In this document: positions 25,178 to 33,394 of the stretch, one piece after another
How positions within the stretch are numbered: the first letter of the stretch is position 1
Layout of the letters: every line of letters begins with the position of its first letter
Origin: Ralstonia sp. RRA
Lineage (GTDB): Bacteria > Pseudomonadota > Gammaproteobacteria > Burkholderiales > Burkholderiaceae
DNA: 64,000 nt
Assembly: GCF_037023145.1 (NCBI RefSeq)
Contig: NZ_CP146092.1
Location: 868,001-932,000 of the forward strand
Reading direction: 5' to 3'
The notes under the pieces: model-generated
The model's input: only the letters and a program-made list of their open reading frames with translations
What the model was told of the DNA's origin: nothing
Database searches by the model: none
Program-made: the position numbers and the translations under genes

Positions 25178-26398
25178 ATGCACGTCGACACCCCGCTTAT
25201 CTCCACCGTGATTGGTGGCTTGGTGCTGGCTTTCATCTTCGGCACCATCGCGCATCGGCTGCGCTTGCCGCCGCTGGTGGGCTATCTGGTGGCGGGGGTC
25301 GTTGCCGGGCCGTTCACCCCGGGGTTCGTGGCGGATCAGAGCCTCGCGCCGCAGTTGGCCGAGCTGGGCGTGATCCTGCTGATGTTTGGCGTGGGGCTGC
25401 ATTTCTCGATGAAGGAGTTGCTGGCGGTCAAGTCCATCGCCATTCCGGGGGCGCTTGGGCAGATCGCACTCGCCACGCTGATGGGCATGGGGCTGGCGTG
25501 GCTGCTCGACTGGAGCTGGGGCCCCGGGCTGGTGTTCGGGCTGGCGCTGTCGGTGGCCAGTACGGTGGTGCTGCTCAAGGCACTGGAAGACCGCGGCATT
25601 GATAACTCGCACGAAGGCCATATCGCCGTCGGCTGGCTGATCGTGGAAGACCTCGTGATGGTGGTGACGCTGGTGCTGCTGCCGGCGCTCTCGGGCGCGC
25701 TGGGCGGGGCGGGCAGCACGACCGTGGGCGCGTGGGACATCATCAAGGTGCTGGCCATCACGCTTGGCAAGGTGGTGGCGTTTGCCGCGCTGATGCTGGT
25801 GGTGGGCCGCCGCGTGATTCCGTGGATGCTGGAGCGCATTGTCATGACCGGCAGCCGCGAGCTGTTCCGCCTGGGGGTGCTGGCGACCGCGCTGGGCGTG
25901 GCTTACGGGGCGACGGTGCTGTTTGGCGTGTCGTTTGCGCTGGGGGCGTTCTTTGCCGGCATGGTGCTGGCCGAATCCCCCTTCAGCCAGCGTGCGGCAG
26001 AAGAGTCGCTGCCGCTGCGCGACGCCTTCTCGGTGCTGTTCTTTGTGTCGGTCGGCATGCTGTTCGACCCGAGCGTGCTGGTGGAAGACACCTGGGCGGT
26101 GCTGGGCACGGTGCTGATCGTGGTGGTGGGCAAGTCGCTGGCGGCGTTTGCGGTGGTGCGCGCCTTTGGTCACGCCAATCGCACGGCGCTCACCATTTCC
26201 GCCAGCCTCGCGCAGATCGGCGAGTTTTCGTTCATCCTGATTGGCCTGGGCATCAGCCTGGAGATCCTGCCGGTGCGCGCCCGTGGCCTGCTGCTGGCGG
26301 CGGCCATCCTGTCGATCCTGCTGAACCCGTTGATGTTCGGCCTCATTGACCGCCTGAACAAGCGCGCTGCGCTGGCCGAGCCGGCGCGGGCGGAATAG
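25178..26398 (+). CDS. Cation:proton antiporter (CPA2, YbaL/KefB-like) without RCK domain
   Basis: A 406-residue membrane antiporter of the CPA2 family with about 12 helices. It starts with the family LPPLVGYLVAGVVAGPFTPG pattern (29-48) and has SxxxSTVVLLKAL near 125-135 and the FALGAFFAGMVLAESPFS segment. Full KefB/YbaL proteins carry a cytoplasmic TrkA-N (RCK) nucleotide-binding domain; this one stops soon after the last helix. The ATG at 25178 is preceded by AGGAA; an earlier in-frame ATG at 25073 adds 35 non-family residues. It probably exchanges K+ or Na+ for H+. Confidence 0.88.
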   Translation: MHVDTPLISTVIGGLVLAFIFGTIAHRLRLPPLVGYLVAGVVAGPFTPGFVADQSLAPQLAELGVILLMFGVGLHFSMKELLAVKSIAIPGALGQIALATLMGMGLAWLLDWSWGPGLVFGLALSVASTVVLLKALEDRGIDNSHEGHIAVGWLIVEDLVMVVTLVLLPALSGALGGAGSTTVGAWDIIKVLAITLGKVVAFAALMLVVGRRVIPWMLERIVMTGSRELFRLGVLATALGVAYGATVLFGVSFALGAFFAGMVLAESPFSQRAAEESLPLRDAFSVLFFVSVGMLFDPSVLVEDTWAVLGTVLIVVVGKSLAAFAVVRAFGHANRTALTISASLAQIGEFSFILIGLGISLEILPVRARGLLLAAAILSILLNPLMFGLIDRLNKRAALAEPARAE

Positions 26399-26436
26399 GG
26401 CGCTACCCCTGAACCTTTGTCGAGCGAGGAGTCCTC

Positions 26437-26991
26437 ATGAGCAATCTGACTATCGGTGTCATCGTCGGCAGCCTGCGCAAGGCGTCGTTCAACCGCCAGT
26501 TGGCGCACGCGCTGATTGGCCTGCTGCCGGCGGGTGCCACCGCCAAGATCATCGAAATTGGCGAGCTGCCGCTGTACAACCAGGATCTGGACGGCAACCT
26601 GCCCGAGCCGGTACAGCGCTTCAAGGCTGAAGTGGCAGGGGTGGACGCGCTGCTGTTCGTCACGCCGGAATACAACCGTGGCATTCCGGGCGTGCTGAAA
26701 AATGCGATTGACTGGGGTTCGCGTCCGTACGGCCAGAGCGTGTGGGGCGGCAAGCCAGCGGGCATTGCGGGGGCGTCACCGGGGGCAATCGGTACGGCTT
26801 TGGCGCAGGCGCAACTGCGCAACGTGCTCTCGGCCGTTGGCGTGCAGATCGTGCCGTTGCCGGAGGTGTTTTTCCACTTTGCGGGGGAACCGTTCGACGC
26901 CCAGGGCGGGGTTACGGATGCGCGTACGCGCCAGTTCCTGCAGGGGTTTGTCGACCGATTCGTCCAGTGGGCGGAGGCGAAGGGCGCCTGA
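26437..26991 (+). CDS. NADPH-dependent FMN reductase (chromate/quinone/azo reductase type)
   Basis: A 184-residue flavodoxin-like reductase. It starts with GVIVGSLRKASFNRQLA (7-23), the FMN phosphate loop, followed by TPEYNRGIPGVLKNAIDWGSRP (about 77-98), the family signature. These soluble enzymes reduce quinones, chromate or azo dyes with NAD(P)H. GAGGAG lies before the start. It follows the antiporter gene by 38 bp and is followed by a terminator-like hairpin. Confidence 0.93.
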   Translation: MSNLTIGVIVGSLRKASFNRQLAHALIGLLPAGATAKIIEIGELPLYNQDLDGNLPEPVQRFKAEVAGVDALLFVTPEYNRGIPGVLKNAIDWGSRPYGQSVWGGKPAGIAGASPGAIGTALAQAQLRNVLSAVGVQIVPLPEVFFHFAGEPFDAQGGVTDARTRQFLQGFVDRFVQWAEAKGA

Positions 26992-27025
26992 GACGCGCCT
27001 GACGAACCAATCGACTTGAATACAA

Positions 27026-27060
27026 GGCCGGGCGGGAAGGGGTCCTGCTCGGCCGTTTTT
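27026..27060 (+). terminator. Rho-independent terminator-like hairpin
   Basis: GGCCG at 27026-27030 pairs with CGGCC at 27050-27054, with partial pairing inside, followed directly by GTTTTT. It lies 35 bp after the FMN reductase stop. Confidence 0.55.
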
Positions 27061-27093
27061 GCTTCTGGGGCGGGGTCGAGCCCGATTCGGGCT

Positions 27094-27189
27094 TTAGGCC
27101 AGGAAGGAGGCTGCGCTGATGAGCCAGCCTGCTGCGACGCAGCTTGCGATCCAGGCGGCCATGACGGCGCCAATATCCAACCATTTCAT
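27094..27189 (-). CDS. 31-residue single-helix membrane peptide
   Basis: A short reading frame encoding 31 residues: MKWLDIG, then one continuous hydrophobic helix (AVMAAWIASCVAAGWLISAA). A strong AAGGAGAA Shine-Dalgarno sits seven bases before the ATG at 27189, which is the main reason to call it. It is flanked by non-coding DNA, and a palindromic candidate operator lies 30-54 bases upstream. It resembles the small stress-linked membrane peptides of other proteobacteria in size and form only; I do not recognise the family. Confidence 0.6.
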   Translation of the reverse strand: MKWLDIGAVMAAWIASCVAAGWLISAASFLA

Positions 27190-27218
27190 GATTGTTCTCC
27201 TTACAACACTTGCATGTA

Positions 27219-27243
27219 TGTCCAGGCAATCGATGTCTGGACA
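27219..27243. promoter_or_regulatory. Inverted repeat TGTCCAG-N11-CTGGACA
   Basis: A perfect 7-bp inverted repeat (27219-27225 and 27237-27243) with an 11-base spacer, 30 bp upstream of the start of the 31-residue membrane peptide. Form and position fit a dimeric repressor or activator site. The regulator is unknown. Confidence 0.45.
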
Positions 27244-27424
27244 ACTGCAGCGAAGTTTAGGTGTTGCAATGCGGAAGAACAATATGGTGCGGGGTGAACA
27301 GACTGTTCCAAAGGTAACAACAAATTTCAGAGCTTGCGTAACGCGGCCTGCGCTTGCGTGCTGACAAGCCAGAATCGGTACAGGTGATGTTGCAGCGCAA
27401 CAAAGTTGGCGGTTTCAAGGCTGC

Positions 27425-28099
27425 TTATTTCGTGCGGAAGGTGGTGGCCACCGCATCGGCAAAGCGGGCTTCCTCGGCAAACTCGGGCTGGTTGTGTCCG
27501 GCTGCCCCGAACACCCGTAGCAGATACACCGCGCCGTTCCCGAAGAAGGCATAGCCTCGGACCATTGCGGTCTGGTTGCTGGAGGTATGCCACTCGCCTT
27601 CCCAGTAGATCACGCGGTGCTCGCCCAGCCGCCGTTGCGTGGGTGGCGTGCCGCGGATCAGGCGCACGGCCCAGATCGGCCGGTCCCCATGCACGCGGGA
27701 CTCCATATGGTTGAGCAGGACGGCCAGGTGGCGCGGGGGGATGCTCTCCAGGTACTGCGGCGTGCCTTTCTCGAAATCGGATTTGCGTACCGTGACCAGG
27801 CCAAAGCCCTCGGAGGGCGTGGCCTGTTGCGCAAACACCAGCCGCGACGGCCCGAACGGCGAGTTGATCGTCCCGGCAACAGAGGGGATGGGCGCGTCCT
27901 GGCCCAACCGAGCCGGCCCCCACGTACGCGGCAGGGCAACGGTTGCACCGGCGTCAACGCGCACGGTGACCAGGTTGGCGAACTTGGGGTCAGCCAGCGC
28001 GGGGTTGCATGGCGCCAGGCAGGCCAGGGCAATCCACAACAGGAAGGCGTATCTGCACCGGATGTGCCGGCGCATCCACCTGTTGAACAATGGCGCCAC
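27425..28099 (-). CDS. Exported protein of unknown function
   Basis: A 224-residue protein with a basic N-terminus and a hydrophobic signal ending near PALA (about residue 36). The mature part has a repeated beta-strand pattern, FGLVTVRKSDFEKGTPQYLESIPP in the middle and a YWEGEWHTS...VRGYAFFGNGAVYLLRVFG region late on. I do not recognise a family. It is separate from its neighbours, with about 240 bp of non-coding DNA downstream and 310 bp upstream. Confidence 0.7.
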   Translation of the reverse strand: MAPLFNRWMRRHIRCRYAFLLWIALACLAPCNPALADPKFANLVTVRVDAGATVALPRTWGPARLGQDAPIPSVAGTINSPFGPSRLVFAQQATPSEGFGLVTVRKSDFEKGTPQYLESIPPRHLAVLLNHMESRVHGDRPIWAVRLIRGTPPTQRRLGEHRVIYWEGEWHTSSNQTAMVRGYAFFGNGAVYLLRVFGAAGHNQPEFAEEARFADAVATTFRTK

Positions 28100-28409
28100 G
28101 CGTGGGCTCCTGAAAGAAGACAGCAGGCCGAGGCATTGGCCGATGAACGACGCATCACGAAAGCGGACGCACGCTTTGCGAGCGGCAAAGCGCGTGCCCG
28201 CGCCGTTTCCTGGCGCTGTCCTCCCCCGCCGTCAACATATCGACGCATGCCGTTGGACGCTATTGCCACGTAGCGGGGCGCCGAATGGATTAATCCACAT
28301 CAGGTGCTGCCGACCGTGGTTCTATCGTGCTGGGGCGGTATGGCTCTTTTCACAGAACCATGAGATTCGGTACGGTCTGCTGTATTGACGTCCGCACCCA
28401 TGGTTTCGT
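28100..28409. other. Intergenic region, no gene seen
   Basis: A 310-bp gap between the divergent exported-protein and acetyltransferase genes. It must hold both promoters; I find no convincing start, motif, repeat or terminator in it. Confidence 0.4.
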
Positions 28410-29123
28410 ATGACTGCCACCACGCTTAACCCCTACCAACAACCCATCGGCAACGCTTTGCCGAACTGGAGCCCCCGACCGCTGCCGCCGCATGTACCGT
28501 TGGCTGGCCACTACTGCCGGCTGGAGCCGCTGGATGCCGCGCGCCATGCCGACGCGTTGTTCGAGGCCTTTGGCCACGCGCAGGATGGCCGCGATTGGAC
28601 CTACCTGATGGAAGGCCCGTTTGCCGATGTCGGTGCGTTTCGTGCCTATATCGAGCGCATTGCGGCCAAGCGTGATCCGCTGCAATACGCGGTGATCGAC
28701 GCGCGCACCGATCGCGCGGTCGGCACGCTGGCGCTGATGCGCATCACGCCGGATCATGGTGTGGTCGAGGTCGGTGCCGTTACGTTCTCACCCTTGCTGC
28801 AGCGCACGCCGCTTTCAACCGAGGCCCAGTTTCTGCTGATGAAGCACGTGTTCGACGATCTTGGCTATCGCCGCTACGAGTGGAAGTGCGACACGCTGAA
28901 TGCGCCGTCCCGTCAGGCTGCGTTGCGACTGGGTTTCGAGTTCGAGGGCATCTTCCGCCAGGCGGTGGTCTACAAGGGCCGCAGCCGAGATACCGCGTGG
29001 TTTTCCATCATTGACGCCGATTGGCCCCAACTGCGTGCGGCGTTCGAGCAATGGCTGTCGCCCGGCAACTTTGACGCGCAAGGTCGTCAGCGCGTGTCAC
29101 TTGCCGCGTTGCGCGCGTCCTAG
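28410..29123 (+). CDS. GNAT family N-acetyltransferase (RimJ/RimL-like)
   Basis: A 237-residue GNAT enzyme. After an N-terminal PNWSPRPLPPHVPLAG leader comes the RimL-like layout: LEPLDAARHADALFEA, then VGTLALMRI and VVEVGAVTFSPLLQRT as the acetyl-CoA-binding beta-strands, and RRYEWKCDTLNAPSRQAALRLGF, which is characteristic of this large-RimL clade. It probably acetylates an amino group on a peptide, antibiotic or polyamine; the target is unknown. Confidence 0.9.
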   Translation: MTATTLNPYQQPIGNALPNWSPRPLPPHVPLAGHYCRLEPLDAARHADALFEAFGHAQDGRDWTYLMEGPFADVGAFRAYIERIAAKRDPLQYAVIDARTDRAVGTLALMRITPDHGVVEVGAVTFSPLLQRTPLSTEAQFLLMKHVFDDLGYRRYEWKCDTLNAPSRQAALRLGFEFEGIFRQAVVYKGRSRDTAWFSIIDADWPQLRAAFEQWLSPGNFDAQGRQRVSLAALRAS

Positions 29124-29196
29124 TCGTACGTGCAGCACCGCCCCACGCACAGGCGGCAGGTGATCCGGATCGCGGTTTTCCGAGAGGCGGGGAGCG

Positions 29197-30825
29197 TTAC
29201 AAGTCCGGTGCAGACGTGCGTGCGTACATGCCGCGCAGTGCCAGCGCACGCTCGGCCTCCGGCAGCGCCAGGATGGAATGCGCGAACGCGATCAGTGCCT
29301 GGCAACGCTCGGCGGGCGGCGTTGTGTGCCGCAGCGCGGGCAAGGTCAGCACACGCTGCTCCTGCAGTGGCAGGGCCGCGACGGCCAGTTGCAGCGCGGG
29401 CAGGGCCTGCGCACGGGTGACGACGGGCACATGCTCCGGGTCTGCCGCCTGTACCAGATCGGAGAACAGGGTTTGCTCACGCGCGATCAATGCACGCGGC
29501 AAGCGTGCGGCCGCGGCGCCGGCATCGGCCGTGCCATCCAGGTACGCGACACAGGCTTCGGGGCTCAGGCGTTGCAGTGCCTGGGCCTCGTCAATGGTCA
29601 ACTGCGCGTTGGCAAACAGCAGCACGTCTGGTGCGGTGGGGATGAGTGCGCGATACAGCTTGGCCGACTGGGTATGCAGCAGTGCCATGACCTCGGCGTC
29701 GTCGGCATTGCGCTTCAGGGCTTGCCACACGGTGTCGAGCAGGCGGCTGAAGTGCGCCGGATATTTGCGCTCCAGTGCGGCATAAAGCGCGACGCTGCGC
29801 AGCTCGGCGGCCAACGCATCGCGCGTGGTGAACCGCGTGGCCATGGTTGCGTATTCCCCGCCCCGTGAGACGCGCGTGACAACGTGGTTGTCCAGCAGCT
29901 CCTGTGCGCTGGGGAACCACATCTGGTCAAACGGCGTGTCCTGCACGCGGCGAATGAACGCGTCGGGCAGGCCGGCCGCCATGTAGGCTCGCCACAGCTC
30001 GCTGTCGGTGGCGCCGGGCGTCTGGTCGTGACTGGCGCCGACGGCGCGCGGGCGGTGGAAGCCGATGCGCGCGTTGGGTGCAGCAGCACGGTCTTCGCCC
30101 GCCAGGAAGGCGATCGTGCAGGCCGAGGCGCAGGCGCGTTCCACATAGGTGCGCAGATGGTGGCGGCGGATGACATCGGCCACCAGTGCACCTTCACGCA
30201 GCCAGCCGCCCTCGGAGTGCAGCACGACCGCAGTGGCGTTGGGCGCGCCACGCAGCGCAGCTTCCAGCGCATCGGCTGCGCCGTCGTTCATCCCGCCGGT
30301 GAAGAGCACCGCGCGGCCGTCACGTTGCGGCACCACGGTAAAGGGCGACGCAGCCTGCTCGCCAAGCGCCGTGCGCAGGTGTGCCTGCAGGCGCGGCAGG
30401 TCATTGATCACGCGCGAGCTTGTGCCGATGGCACCCAGCGCAATCATCAGTTTGGCAACGAGTGGCCACAGGCTAGTCATCCCGGCTTGCCGGTTGCGCG
30501 CCTGTTCGCGGTCGGCCGAACGCCATGTGCCGACCACCGCCCAGATCCACAGCATCACACCCAGCACGTAGATCACCAGCAGCGCCGACGAGGCCGCGCG
30601 TGCCGGCGCGTTGTGTGCCAGGGCGTGTGTGACACCGGCACTCAGCGCCATCACACCGAATTGCATCAGCGCGGTGTGCAGCCAGTACGAGCGGACGAGG
30701 CTGTAGTCACCACGCCAGTGGCGGGCGAAGAAGTTGCGGGACGGCACGCCCACCGGTTGCGGGTCGGCAGGCGCGTTCGGATCTGTCGGGTGAGCGGGGG
30801 GAAGGGCGTCGCTGGCGGCGGTCAT
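29197..30825 (-). CDS. Membrane protein with ClpP-fold (COG3904-like) protease-like domain
   Basis: A 542-residue protein with three hydrophobic helices in the first 140 residues (about 52-70, 80-100, 118-136), then a ClpP/crotonase-fold domain. The GGMNDGAADALEAAL strand (177-191), VVLHSEGGWLREGALVADVIRRH and YVERACASACTIAFLAGEDR (Ser234) match the periplasmic ClpP-like proteins with a CASACT serine motif. A long helical tail (about 300-542) has no family match. It may be a membrane-anchored processing protease; the His/Asp partners were not assigned. It is convergent with the acetyltransferase gene. Confidence 0.72.
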   Translation of the reverse strand: MTAASDALPPAHPTDPNAPADPQPVGVPSRNFFARHWRGDYSLVRSYWLHTALMQFGVMALSAGVTHALAHNAPARAASSALLVIYVLGVMLWIWAVVGTWRSADREQARNRQAGMTSLWPLVAKLMIALGAIGTSSRVINDLPRLQAHLRTALGEQAASPFTVVPQRDGRAVLFTGGMNDGAADALEAALRGAPNATAVVLHSEGGWLREGALVADVIRRHHLRTYVERACASACTIAFLAGEDRAAAPNARIGFHRPRAVGASHDQTPGATDSELWRAYMAAGLPDAFIRRVQDTPFDQMWFPSAQELLDNHVVTRVSRGGEYATMATRFTTRDALAAELRSVALYAALERKYPAHFSRLLDTVWQALKRNADDAEVMALLHTQSAKLYRALIPTAPDVLLFANAQLTIDEAQALQRLSPEACVAYLDGTADAGAAAARLPRALIAREQTLFSDLVQAADPEHVPVVTRAQALPALQLAVAALPLQEQRVLTLPALRHTTPPAERCQALIAFAHSILALPEAERALALRGMYARTSAPDL

Positions 30826-30980
30826 GCGGGTTCTCGATACCGCACCTATCGCGGCAGCGCGGCGATTGTCGCTGTTGCCGATGCGCGCCGGCCTCCCCTC
30901 ATTGGGAGGGTGTGGCTGATGCGCGAAGTGGAGATCGGCGGGAGCGCCTTCAAAACAGGGCCGCCGCCGAGGTGCTGCCG

Positions 30981-31436
30981 TCAGGCCCTGACTGAAACCA
31001 GGGGCGGCTCTGCCGGTTTGATGGCTTCGGCGCTGGCCGGATGGGTTGCCTGGGCGGCTTTCTGCGCTTGCAGCCGGGTATCGGTCAATGACGACGAGCC
31101 AGTGATCTTGTCAGTCGTCCGCGCCTTGGCCGCGACCTCGGTCTTGCTGGCGCTCGATTCGCCGCGGCGGCTTTCGAGTTGGGTTTCGGCCTGCTCCAGA
31201 CCCTTCTGGGCCTGCAGGCGCGCGATCTGCGCCTGCACGATCTGGATCTGCTGGCTCAGAAGTTGAGCCTGCTCCTTGGCTTGCTCGGCAGGCAGCCCCT
31301 GGTTGGGCAGATCCGCCATCGACTTCTGCAGGTTTTTGAGCTGGCGCTGCAGGCGTTCGATTTCTGTGGCCGAGCTCCCGCCGCCGGAGACGCCGGTGCC
31401 CGCAGTGCTGGAAACGGGGGAGGAAGAAAGTTGCAT
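30981..31436 (-). CDS. FlxA-like coiled-coil protein
   Basis: A protein of 151 residues (153 if the earlier ATG at 31442 is used) with a Ser/Gly-rich start (MQLSSSPVSSTAGTGVSGGG) and a coiled-coil of Glu, Gln, Leu and Lys from about residue 25 to 95 (ATEIERLQRQLKNLQKSM, then LLSQQIQIVQAQIARLQAQK). The composition matches FlxA-like proteins, which in enterobacteria are controlled by the flagellar sigma factor. It lies alone between a membrane protein and the divergent ABC operon, about 8 kb from the flagellar genes. Function unknown. Confidence 0.65.
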   Translation of the reverse strand: MQLSSSPVSSTAGTGVSGGGSSATEIERLQRQLKNLQKSMADLPNQGLPAEQAKEQAQLLSQQIQIVQAQIARLQAQKGLEQAETQLESRRGESSASKTEVAAKARTTDKITGSSSLTDTRLQAQKAAQATHPASAEAIKPAEPPLVSVRA

Positions 31437-31550
31437 CGCCATCTCGCTGGTCAGTACGCCCTTGAACGGGAGGCGAGCGGAAAACTTTAGGGTTGGCTTG
31501 CAAATTTTTCACGTTGACAGCGGTGTCTTCTTGGATTCTGTTGGGCAGAA

Positions 31551-31575
31551 CTATGTTCTCTCAAAAAGAACATAG
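31551..31575. promoter_or_regulatory. Perfect inverted repeat CTATGTTCT-N7-AGAACATAG
   Basis: A perfect 9-bp inverted repeat with a 7-base spacer in the 295-bp divergent gap between the FlxA-like gene and the ABC operon. A second, looser site with TTCCATCAAACAGAAC lies at 31684-31699, close to the ABC start. IclR-family regulators often bind TTC/GAA-flanked palindromes and an IclR gene is in the operon, so one or both are candidate operators. Confidence 0.5.
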
Positions 31576-31731
31576 ATAGGCAGGCTTTTCGCCAGGCAGT
31601 GTGGATGATTTGAGTGATTTGGCCGTGTTTACGGGTTTACGTGCCTTATTGGGTTGGATTTGATCTTATAAAATAGAACTACATTCCATCAAACAGAACG
31701 CGCGATAATCGGCGCGCTCAAGGAGACGCCA

Positions 31732-32553
31732 ATGCTTTCCTCTTCTCAGGCCGCCAGCGGTCGGCTGCACGCCGGCTTGCCAGCGGTTCAGCTCAATCAG
31801 GTATCGGTACGGTTCGGCAGCTTCACGGCCGTGCAGGGCGTGGATCTATCGATCGGCGAGGGGGAGTTTGTGGCGGTGGTCGGCCCCACCGGTTGCGGTA
31901 AGAGCACGCTGCTCAACGCTGTGACCGGGCTGCTCAAGCCGGCTGGCGGCACCGTTACCGTGTTTGGCGAGCCGCTGACGGGCCTGAACGGCAATGCCGG
32001 TTTCATGATGCAGCAGGACTCGCTGCTGCCTTGGAAGACGGCGCTCGACAACGTCGCGCTGGGCCTGGTGTTCCAGGGCATGTCGGTGGACGAGGCGCGT
32101 GAACGCGCCCGCCCATGGATGAAGAAGGTCGGCCTGGCGGGCTTTGAGGCTCGCTATCCGCACCAACTGTCGGGCGGCCAGAAGAAGCGCATCAGCATGG
32201 CGCAGACGCTGATCCTCTCGCCCAAGATCGTGCTGATGGACGAGCCGTTCTCCGCGCTGGACGTCCACACGCGCCACCTCATGCAGAGCGAACTGCTGCG
32301 CCTGTGGCAGGAAGACCGCAAATCGCTGCTGTTCATCACGCATGACCTGGAAGAGGCGATTGCCCTGGCCGATCGCGTGGTCGTCATGTCCGCCGGGCCC
32401 GCCAGCCGCCCGGTCGGCGATGTGGAAATCACGCTGCCGCGTCCGCGCAACGTGTCTGAAATCAACATGTCTGACGCGTTCATCCGCCTGTATCGCGAGA
32501 TCTGGTCGATCCTCGGCACCGAAGTGGAGAAGAGCCATGCCGTCCAGCACTAA
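31732..32553 (+). CDS. ABC transporter ATP-binding protein, SsuB/TauB type
   Basis: A 273-residue ATPase with Walker A GPTGCGKST (51-59), signature LSGGQKKRISMAQ (146-158) and Walker B VLMDEPFSALD (167-177). It belongs to the nitrate/sulfonate/taurine/pyrimidine importer group. AAGGAG lies before the start. It is first in an operon with permease, binding protein, IclR regulator and three catabolic enzymes, so it powers uptake of the organic acid that these enzymes degrade. Confidence 0.93.
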   Translation: MLSSSQAASGRLHAGLPAVQLNQVSVRFGSFTAVQGVDLSIGEGEFVAVVGPTGCGKSTLLNAVTGLLKPAGGTVTVFGEPLTGLNGNAGFMMQQDSLLPWKTALDNVALGLVFQGMSVDEARERARPWMKKVGLAGFEARYPHQLSGGQKKRISMAQTLILSPKIVLMDEPFSALDVHTRHLMQSELLRLWQEDRKSLLFITHDLEEAIALADRVVVMSAGPASRPVGDVEITLPRPRNVSEINMSDAFIRLYREIWSILGTEVEKSHAVQH

Positions 32554-33367
32554 CGTCGCGCCTGCCATGAGCACGCCGCGCGCCGGTCTCGCGCACAAGA
32601 CCAAGATCCGCCTGTTCCAACTCGCCGTGGTGGTGGTGCTGTTCGGCTCTTGGGAGGGCTTCGGCCGCGCGGGCGTGATCGACCCGTTCTATTTCTCGAT
32701 GCCGTCGTCCATCGTCGCGCGCGTCTGGGAGTGGTTCACCGGCGGCGACATCTACACGCATCTGGCCATCACGCTGGCCGAGACGATCCTCTCGTTCGGC
32801 ATCGGCACGTTAATGGGGATCAGCCTGGGGCTGTGGCTGGGTTTGTCCAAGCTGGCGGCCGAGGTGCTCGATCCGTTCATCAAGATCGTCAACGCGATCC
32901 CGCGGATTCTGCTCGCGCCCATCTTCGTGATGTGGTTCGGGTTGGGGCTCACCTCCAAGGTGGCGCTGGGCGCGACGATGGTGCTGTTCATCACGTTCTT
33001 CAATACCTATCAGGGCGTGCGTGAGGTGAACCCGGTCATCCTGGCCAACGCGCGCCTGCTCAAGGCCAGCCGCATGAGCCTGTTGCGCCATGTGTATGTG
33101 CCGTCCGCCACGAGCTGGATTCTCTCCAGCCTGCGCGCCTCCGTCGGCATGGCGGTGATGGGCGCGATCGTGGCCGAGTACCTGGGCTCGTCCGCCGGCC
33201 TGGGTCACCTGATTGCGCAGGCCGAGGGTGTGTTCGATGCCACCGGCGTGTTCTCGGGGATCGTCGTGCTGTCCGCTTTCGTGATCGTGCTGGACCGCAG
33301 CGTGGATGCACTCGAAGGCAAGTTGCTGGTGTGGCGCCCGAAGGCGGACCCGGAAACCGGCGCCTGA
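32537..33367 (+). CDS. ABC transporter permease, SsuC/TauC type
   Basis: A 276-residue inner-membrane permease with about six helices and the EAA loop around 190-215 (NARLLKASRMSLLRHVYVPSA). I chose the ATG at 32537, which overlaps the ATPase gene by 17 bp and has GGAG upstream; a second ATG at 32567 is possible. It works with the ATPase before it and the binding protein after it. Confidence 0.9.
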   Translation: MPSSTNVAPAMSTPRAGLAHKTKIRLFQLAVVVVLFGSWEGFGRAGVIDPFYFSMPSSIVARVWEWFTGGDIYTHLAITLAETILSFGIGTLMGISLGLWLGLSKLAAEVLDPFIKIVNAIPRILLAPIFVMWFGLGLTSKVALGATMVLFITFFNTYQGVREVNPVILANARLLKASRMSLLRHVYVPSATSWILSSLRASVGMAVMGAIVAEYLGSSAGLGHLIAQAEGVFDATGVFSGIVVLSAFVIVLDRSVDALEGKLLVWRPKADPETGA

Positions 33368-33394
33368 CCCAATACAACATCTACGGAGACAACC

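Noticed and set aside
25166..26173. A 335-codon minus-strand frame opposite the antiporter
   Set aside because: Consists largely of His, Gln and Arg runs, the complement of hydrophobic helix codons.
30892..30909. CCTCCC/GGGAGG hairpin near the ClpP-fold gene as a terminator
   Set aside because: Stem of 6 bp with no T-run, upstream of the gene it would serve.
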